Part shown: positions 8,142 through 16,144 of the stretch, in pieces
How the letters are laid out: every line of letters begins with the position of its first letter
Position numbering within the stretch: position 1 is the stretch's first letter
Assembly (NCBI RefSeq): GCF_030272895.1
Contig: NZ_JALRNF010000013.1
Coordinates: 62,001-126,000 of the forward strand
Origin: Pseudomonas sp. BGr12
Lineage (GTDB): Bacteria > Pseudomonadota > Gammaproteobacteria > Pseudomonadales > Pseudomonadaceae
Reading direction: 5' to 3'
Length of the DNA: 64,000 bases
The notes under the pieces: generated by a model
Database searches by the model: none
The model's input: only the letters and a program-made list of their open reading frames with translations
Told to the model about the DNA's origin: nothing
Translations under genes and position numbers: made by a program

Positions 8142-9235
8142 CGCTGCCCCCCGGCCTGGGCCAGCAGCACCCGCTTGAGCAGCTCGTTGTGCTGGAACCG
8201 CCCGTCGCGGTCATCGGCATAGCGCACGATCACCAGTTGCAGATCGGGCACTACATACAGGGCCTGGCCCCAATGCCCAAGCGCGGCGAAGGTATCGACC
8301 GGGACATCCGGCCAGGGTCGCCCCTGCCCGGGCAACGGCTGATTGAGCCACCAGTGCCCGCCGGGGTTGGGTTCGCCGGGCAGGGATTCGGCCTGGGTAA
8401 ACAGCGTGCGGTTGAACACCACCCAATCCCGGGGTAGCACCTGCCGTTTTTGCCAGCGCCCGTCACGCAGCATCAGCAGGCCGATACGCGCCAGGTCGCG
8501 GGCGCTCATATACAGATAGGAAGAGCCGACCAGGGTGCCACTCACATCGCGCTCCCAGACGGCCGACTCGATGCCCAGCGGCGTGAACAGCGCCTGCCAG
8601 GGATAATCCGCATAGCCTGCGCCGACCATGCCGCGCAAGGCCGCCGCCAGCAGGTTGCTGTCGCCGCTGGAGTAGAGAAAGCGCTCACCGGGCGCCGCTG
8701 CAGCAGCCCGGGCGGCGGTATACGCGGCCATGTCGCCACGCCCACGGGTGTAGAGCATGGCCACCACCGAGGAGTTGAGCGGTGCGTATTCGTAGTCTTC
8801 CTGCCAGTCCAGGCCACTGGCCCAGTGCAGCAGGTCCTCGATGCGGACCTGCGGATGCTGGTGCATCCCGGGATAGAAGCGCGCCACCGGATCACCCACC
8901 ACGAAGCGGCCCTCGCCCCGGGCCACGCCCAGCAGCGTGGCCAGTACGCTCTTGCTGACCGACCAGGTCAGGTGCGGGGTCAGCGCCGTGGTGGGTGCGG
9001 CGTAGTGTTCATAGACAATGCGCCCGTCCTTGATCACCAGCAGCGCATCAGTGCGCACGCCTTTACGAAACTGCTCGTCGCGCGGGGCGAAGGCGTATGC
9101 CTGCACCTCCCGCCAGGCTTCGTTGTTGCTGCCTGGCGCCGGCTGCCAGTCCGGAACCGGCCAGTGTTCCTGGCCCAGGGCACCGGCACTGAAGCACGCC
9201 AAGCCAAGCAACAGGGTCGACAGCAGGTTGCTCAT
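8138..9235 (-). CDS. Serine hydrolase, beta-lactamase/6-aminohexanoate-dimer-hydrolase fold
   Basis: A 365-aa exported protein with an N-terminal signal peptide (MSNLLSTLLLGLACFSAGALG). The catalytic Ser-x-x-Lys motif is SVSK at residues 92-95. The second motif is YSSGDSN near residue 188, where class C enzymes have Tyr-x-Asn. LGHWGQALYVVPD near the C-terminus takes the place of the third (HxG/KTG) motif. The YSS motif and length suggest the 6-aminohexanoate-dimer hydrolase/EstB-like branch, so esterase or amide hydrolase activity is more likely than true beta-lactamase. First gene of a four-gene minus-strand group. Confidence 0.85.
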   Translation of the reverse strand: MSNLLSTLLLGLACFSAGALGQEHWPVPDWQPAPGSNNEAWREVQAYAFAPRDEQFRKGVRTDALLVIKDGRIVYEHYAAPTTALTPHLTWSVSKSVLATLLGVARGEGRFVVGDPVARFYPGMHQHPQVRIEDLLHWASGLDWQEDYEYAPLNSSVVAMLYTRGRGDMAAYTAARAAAAAPGERFLYSSGDSNLLAAALRGMVGAGYADYPWQALFTPLGIESAVWERDVSGTLVGSSYLYMSARDLARIGLLMLRDGRWQKRQVLPRDWVVFNRTLFTQAESLPGEPNPGGHWWLNQPLPGQGRPWPDVPVDTFAALGHWGQALYVVPDLQLVIVRYADDRDGRFQHNELLKRVLLAQAGGQR

Positions 9236-9279
9236 GGGGGCAAGACTCAGGACGAAGAGCGTCCCAGCCTAGCGGTGCT

Positions 9280-10167
9280 TCATGACAATCCGGCGTGGGC
9301 CCAGGCCTTGGCCAGGCGCTTGGCCCGCGCCGCACTGGCGATCTCCAGCAAGCCCTGGTCGCGCTGCCAGAGCGCGGCCCACTCGCCGGGGCTGTTGCAC
9401 AGTGCCTGGTTGACCTCCTCCTTGAGCGCGGCGAACTGGGCGAACAACCCGCCAAGCAGCAGATGGCAGTCGGTGCTGTCGGCACACTGCCGGCTGCCCT
9501 CGGCACAACCGCCGAGCAGGCCGAGCAGGCGCAATTGCAGGGTCTGCGGCCAGCCGTTGTCCTGGCCGACGCCATACAGCCAGGCGGTCAAGGCACTGAG
9601 TACATAAAGGTCTTCCAGCGAGCGGAAGGGTTTGACGTAGGCATCCCAACCGTCGCCCGCCAGGCGCTCGCACAAGGCCTGGTCCAGGTGCAGGCGGGCA
9701 TGGCCGACTTCCGGCATCAGCGGCAAGGCCGGCAACGCCTCCAGGCGTACCCCGGGCTCACCGGGGTAGACCACTGCCAGGCTCAGCTGCGGCGACGCCC
9801 CGGCAGCCTCGCTGCGGGCGGCCACCAGCAGCCAGTCGGCATCGAGCCCGGCAGTGACGAAATCCTTGTTGCCGGTCAGGCGCAGGTCATCCAGGCGCAC
9901 CTGCATATCGGCCGGACGCACGCTGCGCCGTTCACTGGCGCACAGGGCGCCGAGGCTGGCCGGGGCACTGGGCCAGAGCATGCGCAGCGCCGCCTGGTAG
10001 CCGACCAGAAAGGCCAGCCCCGGGGTCGGCATGGCCCGTGCGCCGAGCACCGCCAGCTCGAACGGGCTGACCGTGCCCAGGCGCTCCAGCAGGCCTGCAT
10101 AGGTGTCGGCCAGGGTCTCGGCCAAGGGGTGTCGCTGGGGATCGTTGAGTCGTTGCAGCCAGGCCAT
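9280..10167 (-). CDS. Acyl-CoA dehydrogenase-like protein (short, possibly inactive)
   Basis: A 295-aa protein, shorter than the usual 380-400 aa of acyl-CoA dehydrogenases. The segment DDLRLTGNKDFVTAGLDADWLLVAAR resembles the middle beta-domain signature (GxKxxxTNAxxAD...VxAR), and the C-terminal half is helical, as expected for the four-helix domain. The classical FAD-binding and catalytic glutamate signatures are not obvious, so it may not be an active flavin enzyme. The start at 10167 has AGGAG ten bases upstream. It is divergent from olsB (133-bp gap), so a role in acyl supply to ornithine lipids is possible but speculative. Confidence 0.6.
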   Translation of the reverse strand: MAWLQRLNDPQRHPLAETLADTYAGLLERLGTVSPFELAVLGARAMPTPGLAFLVGYQAALRMLWPSAPASLGALCASERRSVRPADMQVRLDDLRLTGNKDFVTAGLDADWLLVAARSEAAGASPQLSLAVVYPGEPGVRLEALPALPLMPEVGHARLHLDQALCERLAGDGWDAYVKPFRSLEDLYVLSALTAWLYGVGQDNGWPQTLQLRLLGLLGGCAEGSRQCADSTDCHLLLGGLFAQFAALKEEVNQALCNSPGEWAALWQRDQGLLEIASAARAKRLAKAWAHAGLS

Positions 10168-10300
10168 TTCAGCACTCCTCGGGGGCTGTCATACAAGCAT
10201 CACCAAAGGTTCATGGGGGTGACACCGCACCTTCCTAGGCTGAGCTTGCACAACAAAGTCGACCGGCCGCAACCCCATGGCTGGCTTATGGAGACTCGCA

Positions 10301-11056
10301 ATGACTCAGATCGCTCGCTCTGGCGACAACAGCACTGAACGCCGTCTGCAAGCCGAACGCCTGGTCGGGCCCGCCGCCCTGCAGGAGGCGCAGGCCCTGC
10401 GTTTCAACGTATTCAGCGGTGAATTCAAGGCCAAGCTCAAGGGTGCCGAACAGGGCCTGGACATGGATGACTACGACATCCATTGCCGTCATATCGGTGT
10501 GCGCGATCTCAATAATGGACGCCTGGTCGCCACCACCCGGCTGCTCGACCATCAGGCCGCCAGCAGCCTGGGACGTTTCTACAGTGAAGAGGAATTCAGC
10601 CTGCATGGCCTGGGCCATCTGCAAGGCCCGATCCTGGAGCTGGGCCGCACCTGCGTCGACCCGGCCTACCGCAACGGCGGCACCATCGCCGTGCTCTGGG
10701 CGGAACTGGCCGAAGTGCTCAACGAAGGCCGCTACAGCTACCTGATGGGCTGCGCCAGCATCCCCATGCAGGACGGCGGCGTGCAGGCCCATGCGATCAT
10801 GCAGCGCCTGCGCGAGCGCTACCTGTGCACCGAACACCTGCGCGCCGAACCGAAGAAGCCGCTGCCCAGCCTGGCCCTGCCCGGCAATGTCATCGCCGAG
10901 ATGCCACCGCTGCTCAAGGCCTACATGCGCCTGGGCGCGAAGATCTGCGGCGAGCCCTGCTGGGATGAAGACTTCCAGGTCGCCGATGTGTTCATCCTGC
11001 TCAAGCGCGACGAGCTCTGCCCGCGCTACGCCCGCCACTTCAAGGCGGCCGTGTGA
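10301..11056 (+). CDS. olsB: L-ornithine N-alpha-acyltransferase
   Basis: First step of ornithine-lipid synthesis: transfer of a 3-hydroxyacyl group from acyl carrier protein to the alpha-amino group of ornithine. The 251-aa protein has the GNAT-like OlsB features RFNVFSGEF near the N-terminus, [15 protein letters not shown], the block [19 protein letters not shown], and [11 protein letters not shown] chose ATG at 10301 (MTQIARSGD) over an in-frame ATG 24 bases upstream because GGAG precedes it and the family begins there. It overlaps olsA by one base (TGATG), so the two are translationally coupled. Ornithine lipids replace phospholipids under phosphate limitation; I saw no clear PHO box. Confidence 0.93.
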   Translation: MTQIARSGDNSTERRLQAERLVGPAALQEAQALRFNVFSGEFKAKLKGAEQGLDMDDYDIHCRHIGVRDLNNGRLVATTRLLDHQAASSLGRFYSEEEFSLHGLGHLQGPILELGRTCVDPAYRNGGTIAVLWAELAEVLNEGRYSYLMGCASIPMQDGGVQAHAIMQRLRERYLCTEHLRAEPKKPLPSLALPGNVIAEMPPLLKAYMRLGAKICGEPCWDEDFQVADVFILLKRDELCPRYARHFKAAV

Positions 11057-11844
11057 TGGGGCGCCTGCGCGTGTTCGCGCGCATCCTGCGGGTATTGCTG
11101 GTGGTGCTGTTCGGCCTGGGCATGGCCGCGCTGTTCAGCCTCTACGAGCGCCTGCGCATTCCCGCCTCGACCGAACGCCGTCAGCGCTGGTCGCAACTGT
11201 TCATGGTCAAGCTGAGCAATGCCCTGCCCTTCAAGGTCCGGGTGCTTGGCACACTGCCCGAGCGGCCCATGCTGTGGGTCAGCAACCACGTGTCCTGGAC
11301 CGATATCCCCCTGCTGGGCATGCTCGCCCCGCTGTCGTTCCTGTCCAAGGCCGAAGTGCGCCACTGGCCGGTGGCCGGCTGGCTGGCGCTCAAGGCCGGC
11401 ACCCTGTTCATTCGCCGCGGTGGCAACGACAGCCAGTTGCTGCGCACGCAGATCAGCCAGCACCTGCAACAGGCCTGCGCCCTGTTGATCTTCCCTGAAG
11501 GCACCACTACCGATGGCCGCAGCCTGCGCACCTTCCATGGCCGCCTGCTGGCCAGCGCCATCGACACCGAAGTGCCGTTGCAACCGGTAGCCCTGCGTTA
11601 CCTGCGCAATGGCCAGGCCGATCCGGTGGCCCCGTTCATCGGCGACGACGACCTGCTCTCGCACCTGATGCGCCTGTTTGCCCACGATTGTGCCGAAGTG
11701 GAGATCCAGCTGCTGGCGCCGATCCCGAGTGCGGGCGAAGAGCGCGCCGCCCTGGCCTTCAAGGCGCGGCAGGTCATCCAGTTGGCGCTGTTCGGCGCTG
11801 ACGAAACCGCAACCCAAGCGCTGCGCCGGGCCAAGGCTGCCTGA
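11056..11844 (+). CDS. olsA: Lyso-ornithine lipid O-acyltransferase
   Basis: Second step of ornithine-lipid synthesis, adding the ester-linked fatty acid to lyso-ornithine lipid at the inner membrane. The 262-aa protein has an N-terminal hydrophobic segment (about residues 8-28) and the PlsC-family motifs: the catalytic HxxxxD box in SNHVSWTD, the FIRRG block, and the FPEGTTTDG box. A GTG start one codon earlier is possible; ATG at 11056 is favoured because it overlaps the olsB stop. Adjacency to olsB supports the assignment over a generic lysophosphatidate acyltransferase. Confidence 0.92.
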   Translation: MGRLRVFARILRVLLVVLFGLGMAALFSLYERLRIPASTERRQRWSQLFMVKLSNALPFKVRVLGTLPERPMLWVSNHVSWTDIPLLGMLAPLSFLSKAEVRHWPVAGWLALKAGTLFIRRGGNDSQLLRTQISQHLQQACALLIFPEGTTTDGRSLRTFHGRLLASAIDTEVPLQPVALRYLRNGQADPVAPFIGDDDLLSHLMRLFAHDCAEVEIQLLAPIPSAGEERAALAFKARQVIQLALFGADETATQALRRAKAA

Positions 11845-11845
11845 C

Positions 11846-12427
11846 TCAGGCCTGGCCCAGGGACTTGCCGGCGAAGGCCTGCAACTGCGGGTAGAAGGCG
11901 CGAAAGTCATCCATCAAGGGCTGGTACAAGGCGTCCACCACCTCCAGCGCGCCGTCCATGCCTTCAGGTCGTGACAGGCGCCGGGCGATGCCGCGAAACA
12001 CCTGCTCCAGCACCGCGAACTCGCGGTACGACCCCAGCCAGTCATCCGCCGCCATGTAAGGCGCGATCTGCGCCAGCCGCCCGGGCAGGTCAGTCTGGGC
12101 ACCAAGCACCTGGTAGACCCGCCCGGTGAACTGCGCCAGGGGCTGGTCGGCGTAATCCTGCCAGTGCAGCGCCAGGCAGTGATCGAAAAACACATCGAGG
12201 ATGATCCCGGCATAGCGCCGCCGCTCGCGGGGAAAGCGCGCCAGCGAGGCGAGCACCAACGGGTGGCTGTCGGTGAAGACGTCGATCTGCCGGTGCAGGC
12301 GGATCGCTGCCTCCAGCGGCAAGGGGAAGCGGCCGGCCAGCGGCCCTTTGACGAAATCACCGTACAGGCTGCCCAGCAGTTGCTCGGGTTGCTGGCCGCC
12401 CAGGTGAAGGTGTGCGAGGTAGTTCAT
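11846..12427 (-). CDS. acpH: Acyl carrier protein phosphodiesterase (DUF479)
   Basis: Removes the 4'-phosphopantetheine arm from acyl carrier protein. The 193-aa protein opens with MNYLAHLHLGG and GSLYGDFVKG, has RLHRQIDVFTDSHP, and the metal-ligand helix GIILDVFFDHCLALHW. These are the diagnostic His/Asp segments of the AcpH/DUF479 family. It converges tail-to-tail with olsA with a single-base gap, so no separate terminator fits between them. Whether it is functionally linked to ornithine-lipid synthesis, which also draws acyl-ACP, is conjecture. Confidence 0.87.
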   Translation of the reverse strand: MNYLAHLHLGGQQPEQLLGSLYGDFVKGPLAGRFPLPLEAAIRLHRQIDVFTDSHPLVLASLARFPRERRRYAGIILDVFFDHCLALHWQDYADQPLAQFTGRVYQVLGAQTDLPGRLAQIAPYMAADDWLGSYREFAVLEQVFRGIARRLSRPEGMDGALEVVDALYQPLMDDFRAFYPQLQAFAGKSLGQA

Positions 12428-12511
12428 GGACGCAGTCTAGCACCTGCCTTGCCAATATCGTTATAACCCGATATAGCGATTTACGCTGAGCTCAGTCCAT
12501 CTTCATATTTG

Positions 12512-12555
12512 TATATCGCGAAATACCGATTTATATTTCGCCACATCGCGATATA
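12512..12555. promoter_or_regulatory. AT-rich palindromic control region, probable ArsR-family operator
   Basis: Within otherwise GC-rich sequence, 12453-12560 is AT-rich and repeats a TATATCGCG-like word. TATATCGCG at 12512 is mirrored by CGCGATATA ending at 12555, and nested inside are CGAAATA (12519) and TATTTCG (12534-12540). A further AATATCGTTATAACCCGATAT lies at 12454-12474. These inverted AT-rich repeats just before the ArsR gene look like an autoregulatory operator; binding is inferred. Confidence 0.6.
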
Positions 12556-12569
12556 CCGTTACATCACTC

Positions 12570-12884
12570 ATGAGCCCAACCATGCCTCTCGATCTCGACG
12601 AAATAATAAAAGCCCTGGCCCACCCAGTACGGCGAGAAATCCTCAACTGGCTGAAAGACCCGGACGTGCAGTTCCCCGACCAGCATCACAGCACCGAACA
12701 CGGTGTCTGCGCCGGGCAGATCGACCAACGCTGCGGCCTGTCGCAGTCGACGGTCTCGGCCCACCTGGCGACCTTGCAACGGGCGGGGCTGATCAGCAGC
12801 CAGAAGATCGGCCAGTGGCATTTTTTCAAGCGCAACGAGGAAACCATCCAGGCCTTCCTCAAGCAAATGAGCCAAGAGCTCTGA
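12570..12884 (+). CDS. ArsR/SmtB family transcriptional regulator
   Basis: A 104-aa winged-helix repressor. It has the family start LDEIIKALAHPVRREILNWL and the recognition helix region GLSQSTVSAHLATLQRAGLI, followed by the wing SSQKIGQWHFFKRN. Two cysteines (in GVCAGQ and QRCGLS) are present, but the classical ELCVCDL metal-binding box is not, so the inducer may not be a metal. No ribosome site is clear for ATG 12570; ATG 12582 is an alternative. The MFS gene starts 13 bases after the stop and the flavin reductase follows, so it probably represses its own operon through the palindromes just upstream. Confidence 0.88.
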   Translation: MSPTMPLDLDEIIKALAHPVRREILNWLKDPDVQFPDQHHSTEHGVCAGQIDQRCGLSQSTVSAHLATLQRAGLISSQKIGQWHFFKRNEETIQAFLKQMSQEL

Positions 12885-12897
12885 CAAGGACTTTGCA

Positions 12898-14067
12898 ATG
12901 CCCCTCTCGCTATTGATCCTGGCGCTCAGCGCCTTCGCCATCGGCACCACCGAGTTCGTCATCATGGGCCTGCTGCCCGATGTGGCGACGGACCTGGGTG
13001 TGTCGATTCCCGGCGCCGGCTGGCTGGTCACCGGCTATGCCCTGGGCGTGGCCATCGGTGCGCCGTTCATGGCCCTGGCCACCGCGCGCCTGCCACGCAA
13101 GGCAGCCTTGATCGCACTGATGGGCGTGTTCATCGTCGGCAACCTGCTGTGCGCGGTGGCCAGTGACTACAACCTGCTGATGTTCGCCCGGGTGGTCACC
13201 GCCCTGTGCCACGGTGCCTTCTTCGGCATCGGCTCGGTGGTCGCCGCCAGCCTGGTGCCGGCCAATCGCCGCGCCTCGGCGGTGGCCCTGATGTTCACCG
13301 GCCTGACCCTGGCCAACGTGCTGGGCGTACCGCTGGGCACCGCGCTGGGTCAGGTCTACGGCTGGCGCTCGACCTTCTGGGCAGTGACCGTGATCGGCGT
13401 GATCGCCCTGATCGGCCTGATCCGCTTCCTGCCGTTTCGCCATGATGAGGAAAAACTCGACATGCGTGCCGAACTCGCCGCCCTCAAGGGCGCGGGGATC
13501 TGGCTGTCGCTGTCGATGACCGTGCTGTTCTCGGCCTCGATGTTTGCCCTGTTCACCTATGTCGCGCCGCTGCTGGGCGATGTCACCGGCGTCTCGCCCC
13601 AGGGCGTGACCTGGACCCTGCTGCTGATCGGCCTGGGCCTGACCCTGGGCAATATCGTAGGTGGCAAGCTCGCCGACCGGCGCCTGAGCGCCACCCTGAT
13701 CGGTGTGTTCATCAGCATGGCGGTGGTCTCCACCGCCCTGAGCTGGACCAGCGTCGCCCTGATTCCCGCCGAGATCACCCTGTTCCTCTGGGCCACCGCC
13801 GCCTTCGCCGCCGTGCCGGCCCTGCAGGTCAACGTGGTGACCTTCGGCAAGGCGGCACCGAACCTGGTGTCGACCCTGAACATCGGTGCCTTCAACCTGG
13901 GCAACGCCCTGGGCGCCTGGGTCGGCGGCACGGTCATCGCCCAGGGCCTGGGCCTGACCCGTGTGCCACTGGCCGCCGCCGCCCTGGCCGTGCTGGCCCT
14001 GATCGTCACCCTGATTACATTCAGCCAGGCCGGCAACAAGCCGGAGCTGGCCCCTGCAACTCACTGA
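12898..14067 (+). CDS. MFS efflux transporter (AraJ/YdhP-like drug:H+ antiporter)
   Basis: A 389-aa inner-membrane protein with about 12 predicted helices. The N-terminus LLILALSAFAIGTTEFVIMGLLPDVA is the hallmark of the DHA1 AraJ/YdhP subfamily, and AGWLVTGYALGVAIGAPFMA is the motif-C-like helix. Substrate cannot be told. It starts 13 bases after the ArsR regulator, with AAGGA close to its ATG. The Old Yellow Enzyme gene follows after 15 bases, so regulator, pump and reductase form one transcription unit, probably answering one electrophilic or toxic inducer. Confidence 0.88.
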   Translation: MPLSLLILALSAFAIGTTEFVIMGLLPDVATDLGVSIPGAGWLVTGYALGVAIGAPFMALATARLPRKAALIALMGVFIVGNLLCAVASDYNLLMFARVVTALCHGAFFGIGSVVAASLVPANRRASAVALMFTGLTLANVLGVPLGTALGQVYGWRSTFWAVTVIGVIALIGLIRFLPFRHDEEKLDMRAELAALKGAGIWLSLSMTVLFSASMFALFTYVAPLLGDVTGVSPQGVTWTLLLIGLGLTLGNIVGGKLADRRLSATLIGVFISMAVVSTALSWTSVALIPAEITLFLWATAAFAAVPALQVNVVTFGKAAPNLVSTLNIGAFNLGNALGAWVGGTVIAQGLGLTRVPLAAAALAVLALIVTLITFSQAGNKPELAPATH

Positions 14068-14082
14068 AGCCTCGAGGTACCT

Positions 14083-15132
14083 ATGACGACTATTTTCGAT
14101 CCGATCACCCTCGGCGACCTGCAGTTGCCGAACCGCATCATCATGGCCCCGCTCACCCGCTGCCGCGCCGACGAAGGCCGGGTGCCCAATGCGCTGATGG
14201 CCGAGTACTACGTGCAACGTGCCAGTGCCGGGCTGATCCTCAGCGAAGCCACCTCGGTAACCCCGATGGGCGTCGGTTACCCCGACACCCCAGGCATCTG
14301 GTCCAACGACCAGGTACGTGGCTGGACCAACGTCACCAAGGCCGTCCACGGCGCCGGCGGACGGATTTTCTTGCAGCTGTGGCATGTCGGGCGCATCTCC
14401 CACCCGACCTACCTCAACGGCGAAGCCCCGGTAGCGCCGAGCGCCATCCAGCCCAAAGGCCATGTCAGCCTGGTACGCCCACTGGCCGACTACCCGACCC
14501 CGCGGGCCCTTGAAACAGCGGAAATCGCCGACATCGTCGAGGCCTACCGCACCGGTGCCGAGAACGCCAAGGCCGCCGGTTTCGACGGCGTGGAAGTGCA
14601 TGCGGCCAACGGCTACCTGCTCGACCAGTTCCTGCAGAGCAGCACCAACCAGCGCAACGACCAGTACGGCGGATCGCTGGAAAACCGTGCGCGCCTGCTG
14701 TTGGAAGTGACCGATGCGGTGATCGAGGTATGGGGTGCACAACGCGTGGGCGTGCACCTGGCGCCGCGCGCCGACGCCCATGACATGGGCGATGCCAACC
14801 GCGCCGAAACCTTCACCTACGTTGCCCGCGAGCTGGGCAAGCGCGGCATTGCCTTCATCTGCTCGCGGGAGAAGGAAGCCGACGACAGCATCGGCCCGTT
14901 GATCAAGGAAGCCTTCGGTGGCCCGTACATCGTCAACGAGCGTTTCACCAAGGCCAGCGCCAATGCCTCACTGGCCAGCGGCCGGGCCGATGCAGTGGCG
15001 TTCGGTATTCCGTTCATCGCCAACCCGGACCTGCCGGCGCGCCTGGCGGCGGATGCGCCGTTGAACGAAGCGCATCCCGAGACCTTCTATGCCAAGGGCC
15101 CGGTCGGTTATATCGACTACCCACGGATGTAA
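14083..15132 (+). CDS. xenB: Old Yellow Enzyme family alkene/nitro reductase
   Basis: An FMN- and NADPH-dependent ene-reductase of 349 aa, the family of XenB, NemA and pentaerythritol tetranitrate reductase, which reduce activated alkenes, nitroaromatics and nitrate esters. The start LFDPITLGDLQLPNRI-type block is present as IFDPITLGDLQLPN with MAPLTRCRA after it. The active-site helix FDGVEVHAANGYLLDQFL carries the His/Asn-type pair (here HxxN), and QRNDQYGGSLENRARL is the flavin-phosphate region. The sequence closely resembles what I recall for P. putida/fluorescens XenB. Last gene of the ArsR-MFS operon; a REP pair follows. Confidence 0.9.
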   Translation: MTTIFDPITLGDLQLPNRIIMAPLTRCRADEGRVPNALMAEYYVQRASAGLILSEATSVTPMGVGYPDTPGIWSNDQVRGWTNVTKAVHGAGGRIFLQLWHVGRISHPTYLNGEAPVAPSAIQPKGHVSLVRPLADYPTPRALETAEIADIVEAYRTGAENAKAAGFDGVEVHAANGYLLDQFLQSSTNQRNDQYGGSLENRARLLLEVTDAVIEVWGAQRVGVHLAPRADAHDMGDANRAETFTYVARELGKRGIAFICSREKEADDSIGPLIKEAFGGPYIVNERFTKASANASLASGRADAVAFGIPFIANPDLPARLAADAPLNEAHPETFYAKGPVGYIDYPRM

Positions 15133-15144
15133 AGACGACTGCAC

Positions 15145-15207
15145 GTGGGAGCGGGCTTGCCCCGCGATTGATCGCACCACCGCATCGCGGGGCAAGCCCG
15201 CTCCCAC
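15145..15207. repeat. REP pair (REPIN)
   Basis: GTGGGAGCGGGCTTGCCCCG and its inverted copy are separated by about 15 bases (TTGATCGCACCACCGC). Same REP family as 5336-5389. It sits between the convergent xenB and the coiled-coil protein gene. Confidence 0.9.
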
Positions 15208-15213
15208 CTCCCC

Positions 15214-16056
15214 TCAAGGACGGGCGTTGATCTGCCGTTGCAGGTTCTGCACCTGGCTTTGCAGGGTGTTGATGTTGCGGGTCATCTGAGCGCGAAAGGC
15301 ATCGAACTCGGCCACCGAGGCACCCGACGCCGCCGGCGTTGCCGGGCGATTCTCCTGCTCGCTCTTGAGCACGATCAGGTCCTGCTCCAGGCGCTCGATG
15401 GCAGCACTGGGGTTGCCCTGCTTCTTCAAGGCGGCGACATCGGCACTCAGGCTGTTGATCTGGCTGCCCAGCTTGCCTCCGTCGACCTGGGCGGCTTTCA
15501 ACTCGGCCAGCTCGGCATTCACTGCCTTCAACTGGGCCTGCAACTCGCCCTGCAGCCTGGCACTGGCCGCCTGCTGCTCACTGGCCTGAGCCAACACCTG
15601 CTCCAGGCGCTTGCCCAGATCGCCCGCCTGCCCGGCGACGCCCTGCTGTTGCTTGCCCTGCTCGGCGAGATTGGCCTGCAACTGCTTGATCTGCAGCTTC
15701 AAGGCTTCGCTGCCGGTGCTGGCGCTCGATTCGCTGGCATCGACCTTGCCGCTGATGACCTGCAGGCGCCCGGCCGCCTCTTCGCTGATGCGCGCAAAGC
15801 TTTCCTGGGTCGCCACCAGTTGCTGCTCCATCAACGAGACCTGCTGGAAGCTCCACCAGCCAAGCCCGGCCAGGGCCACGAAGGACGCCCCCAGCAGCGC
15901 CCACAACGGCCCGGTGCTGGCCGCCCGCGGCGCTTTGCGACGGTCGGTGGCGGCAATGCCTCCACGGCCCGGCAAGGGTTCAAAGTTATCGTCATCCCGC
16001 GTATTGGCACGCAGGGTCGGCACATTGTCGAAATCGTCTTGGGCATCGTTGCGCAT
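15214..16056 (-). CDS. Single-pass membrane protein with long coiled coil, unknown function
   Basis: A protein of about 280 aa with an acidic, Arg/Asp-rich cytoplasmic N-terminus (MRNDAQDDFDNVP). One transmembrane helix (ALLGASFVALAGLGWWSF) is followed by a long Ala/Gln/Leu/Glu-rich periplasmic segment with heptad spacing (LQIKQLQANLAEQG..., LNAELAELKAAQ-like). It ends in a helix rich in Gln (MTRNINTLQSQVQNLQRQI). This resembles envelope-spanning coiled-coil proteins; no enzymatic motif is visible. TTG 16083, ATG 16074 and ATG 16056 are all possible starts; I chose 16056 because GAAAG precedes it. Confidence 0.72.
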   Translation of the reverse strand: MRNDAQDDFDNVPTLRANTRDDDNFEPLPGRGGIAATDRRKAPRAASTGPLWALLGASFVALAGLGWWSFQQVSLMEQQLVATQESFARISEEAAGRLQVISGKVDASESSASTGSEALKLQIKQLQANLAEQGKQQQGVAGQAGDLGKRLEQVLAQASEQQAASARLQGELQAQLKAVNAELAELKAAQVDGGKLGSQINSLSADVAALKKQGNPSAAIERLEQDLIVLKSEQENRPATPAASGASVAEFDAFRAQMTRNINTLQSQVQNLQRQINARP

Positions 16057-16144
16057 GGGGGCTTTCAACCGCATTAATGGCAAATGGTCACTAGTATAAA
16101 CCGCTTGTGCGGCGCTCTGATCGACCGCAATCCCGCCCTTGGGT

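Noticed and set aside
12910..14781. 623-codon minus-strand frame over the MFS and xenB genes
   Set aside because: Shadow of two genuine genes; its sequence is rich in His/Gly/Asp/Gln repeats typical of antisense frames.
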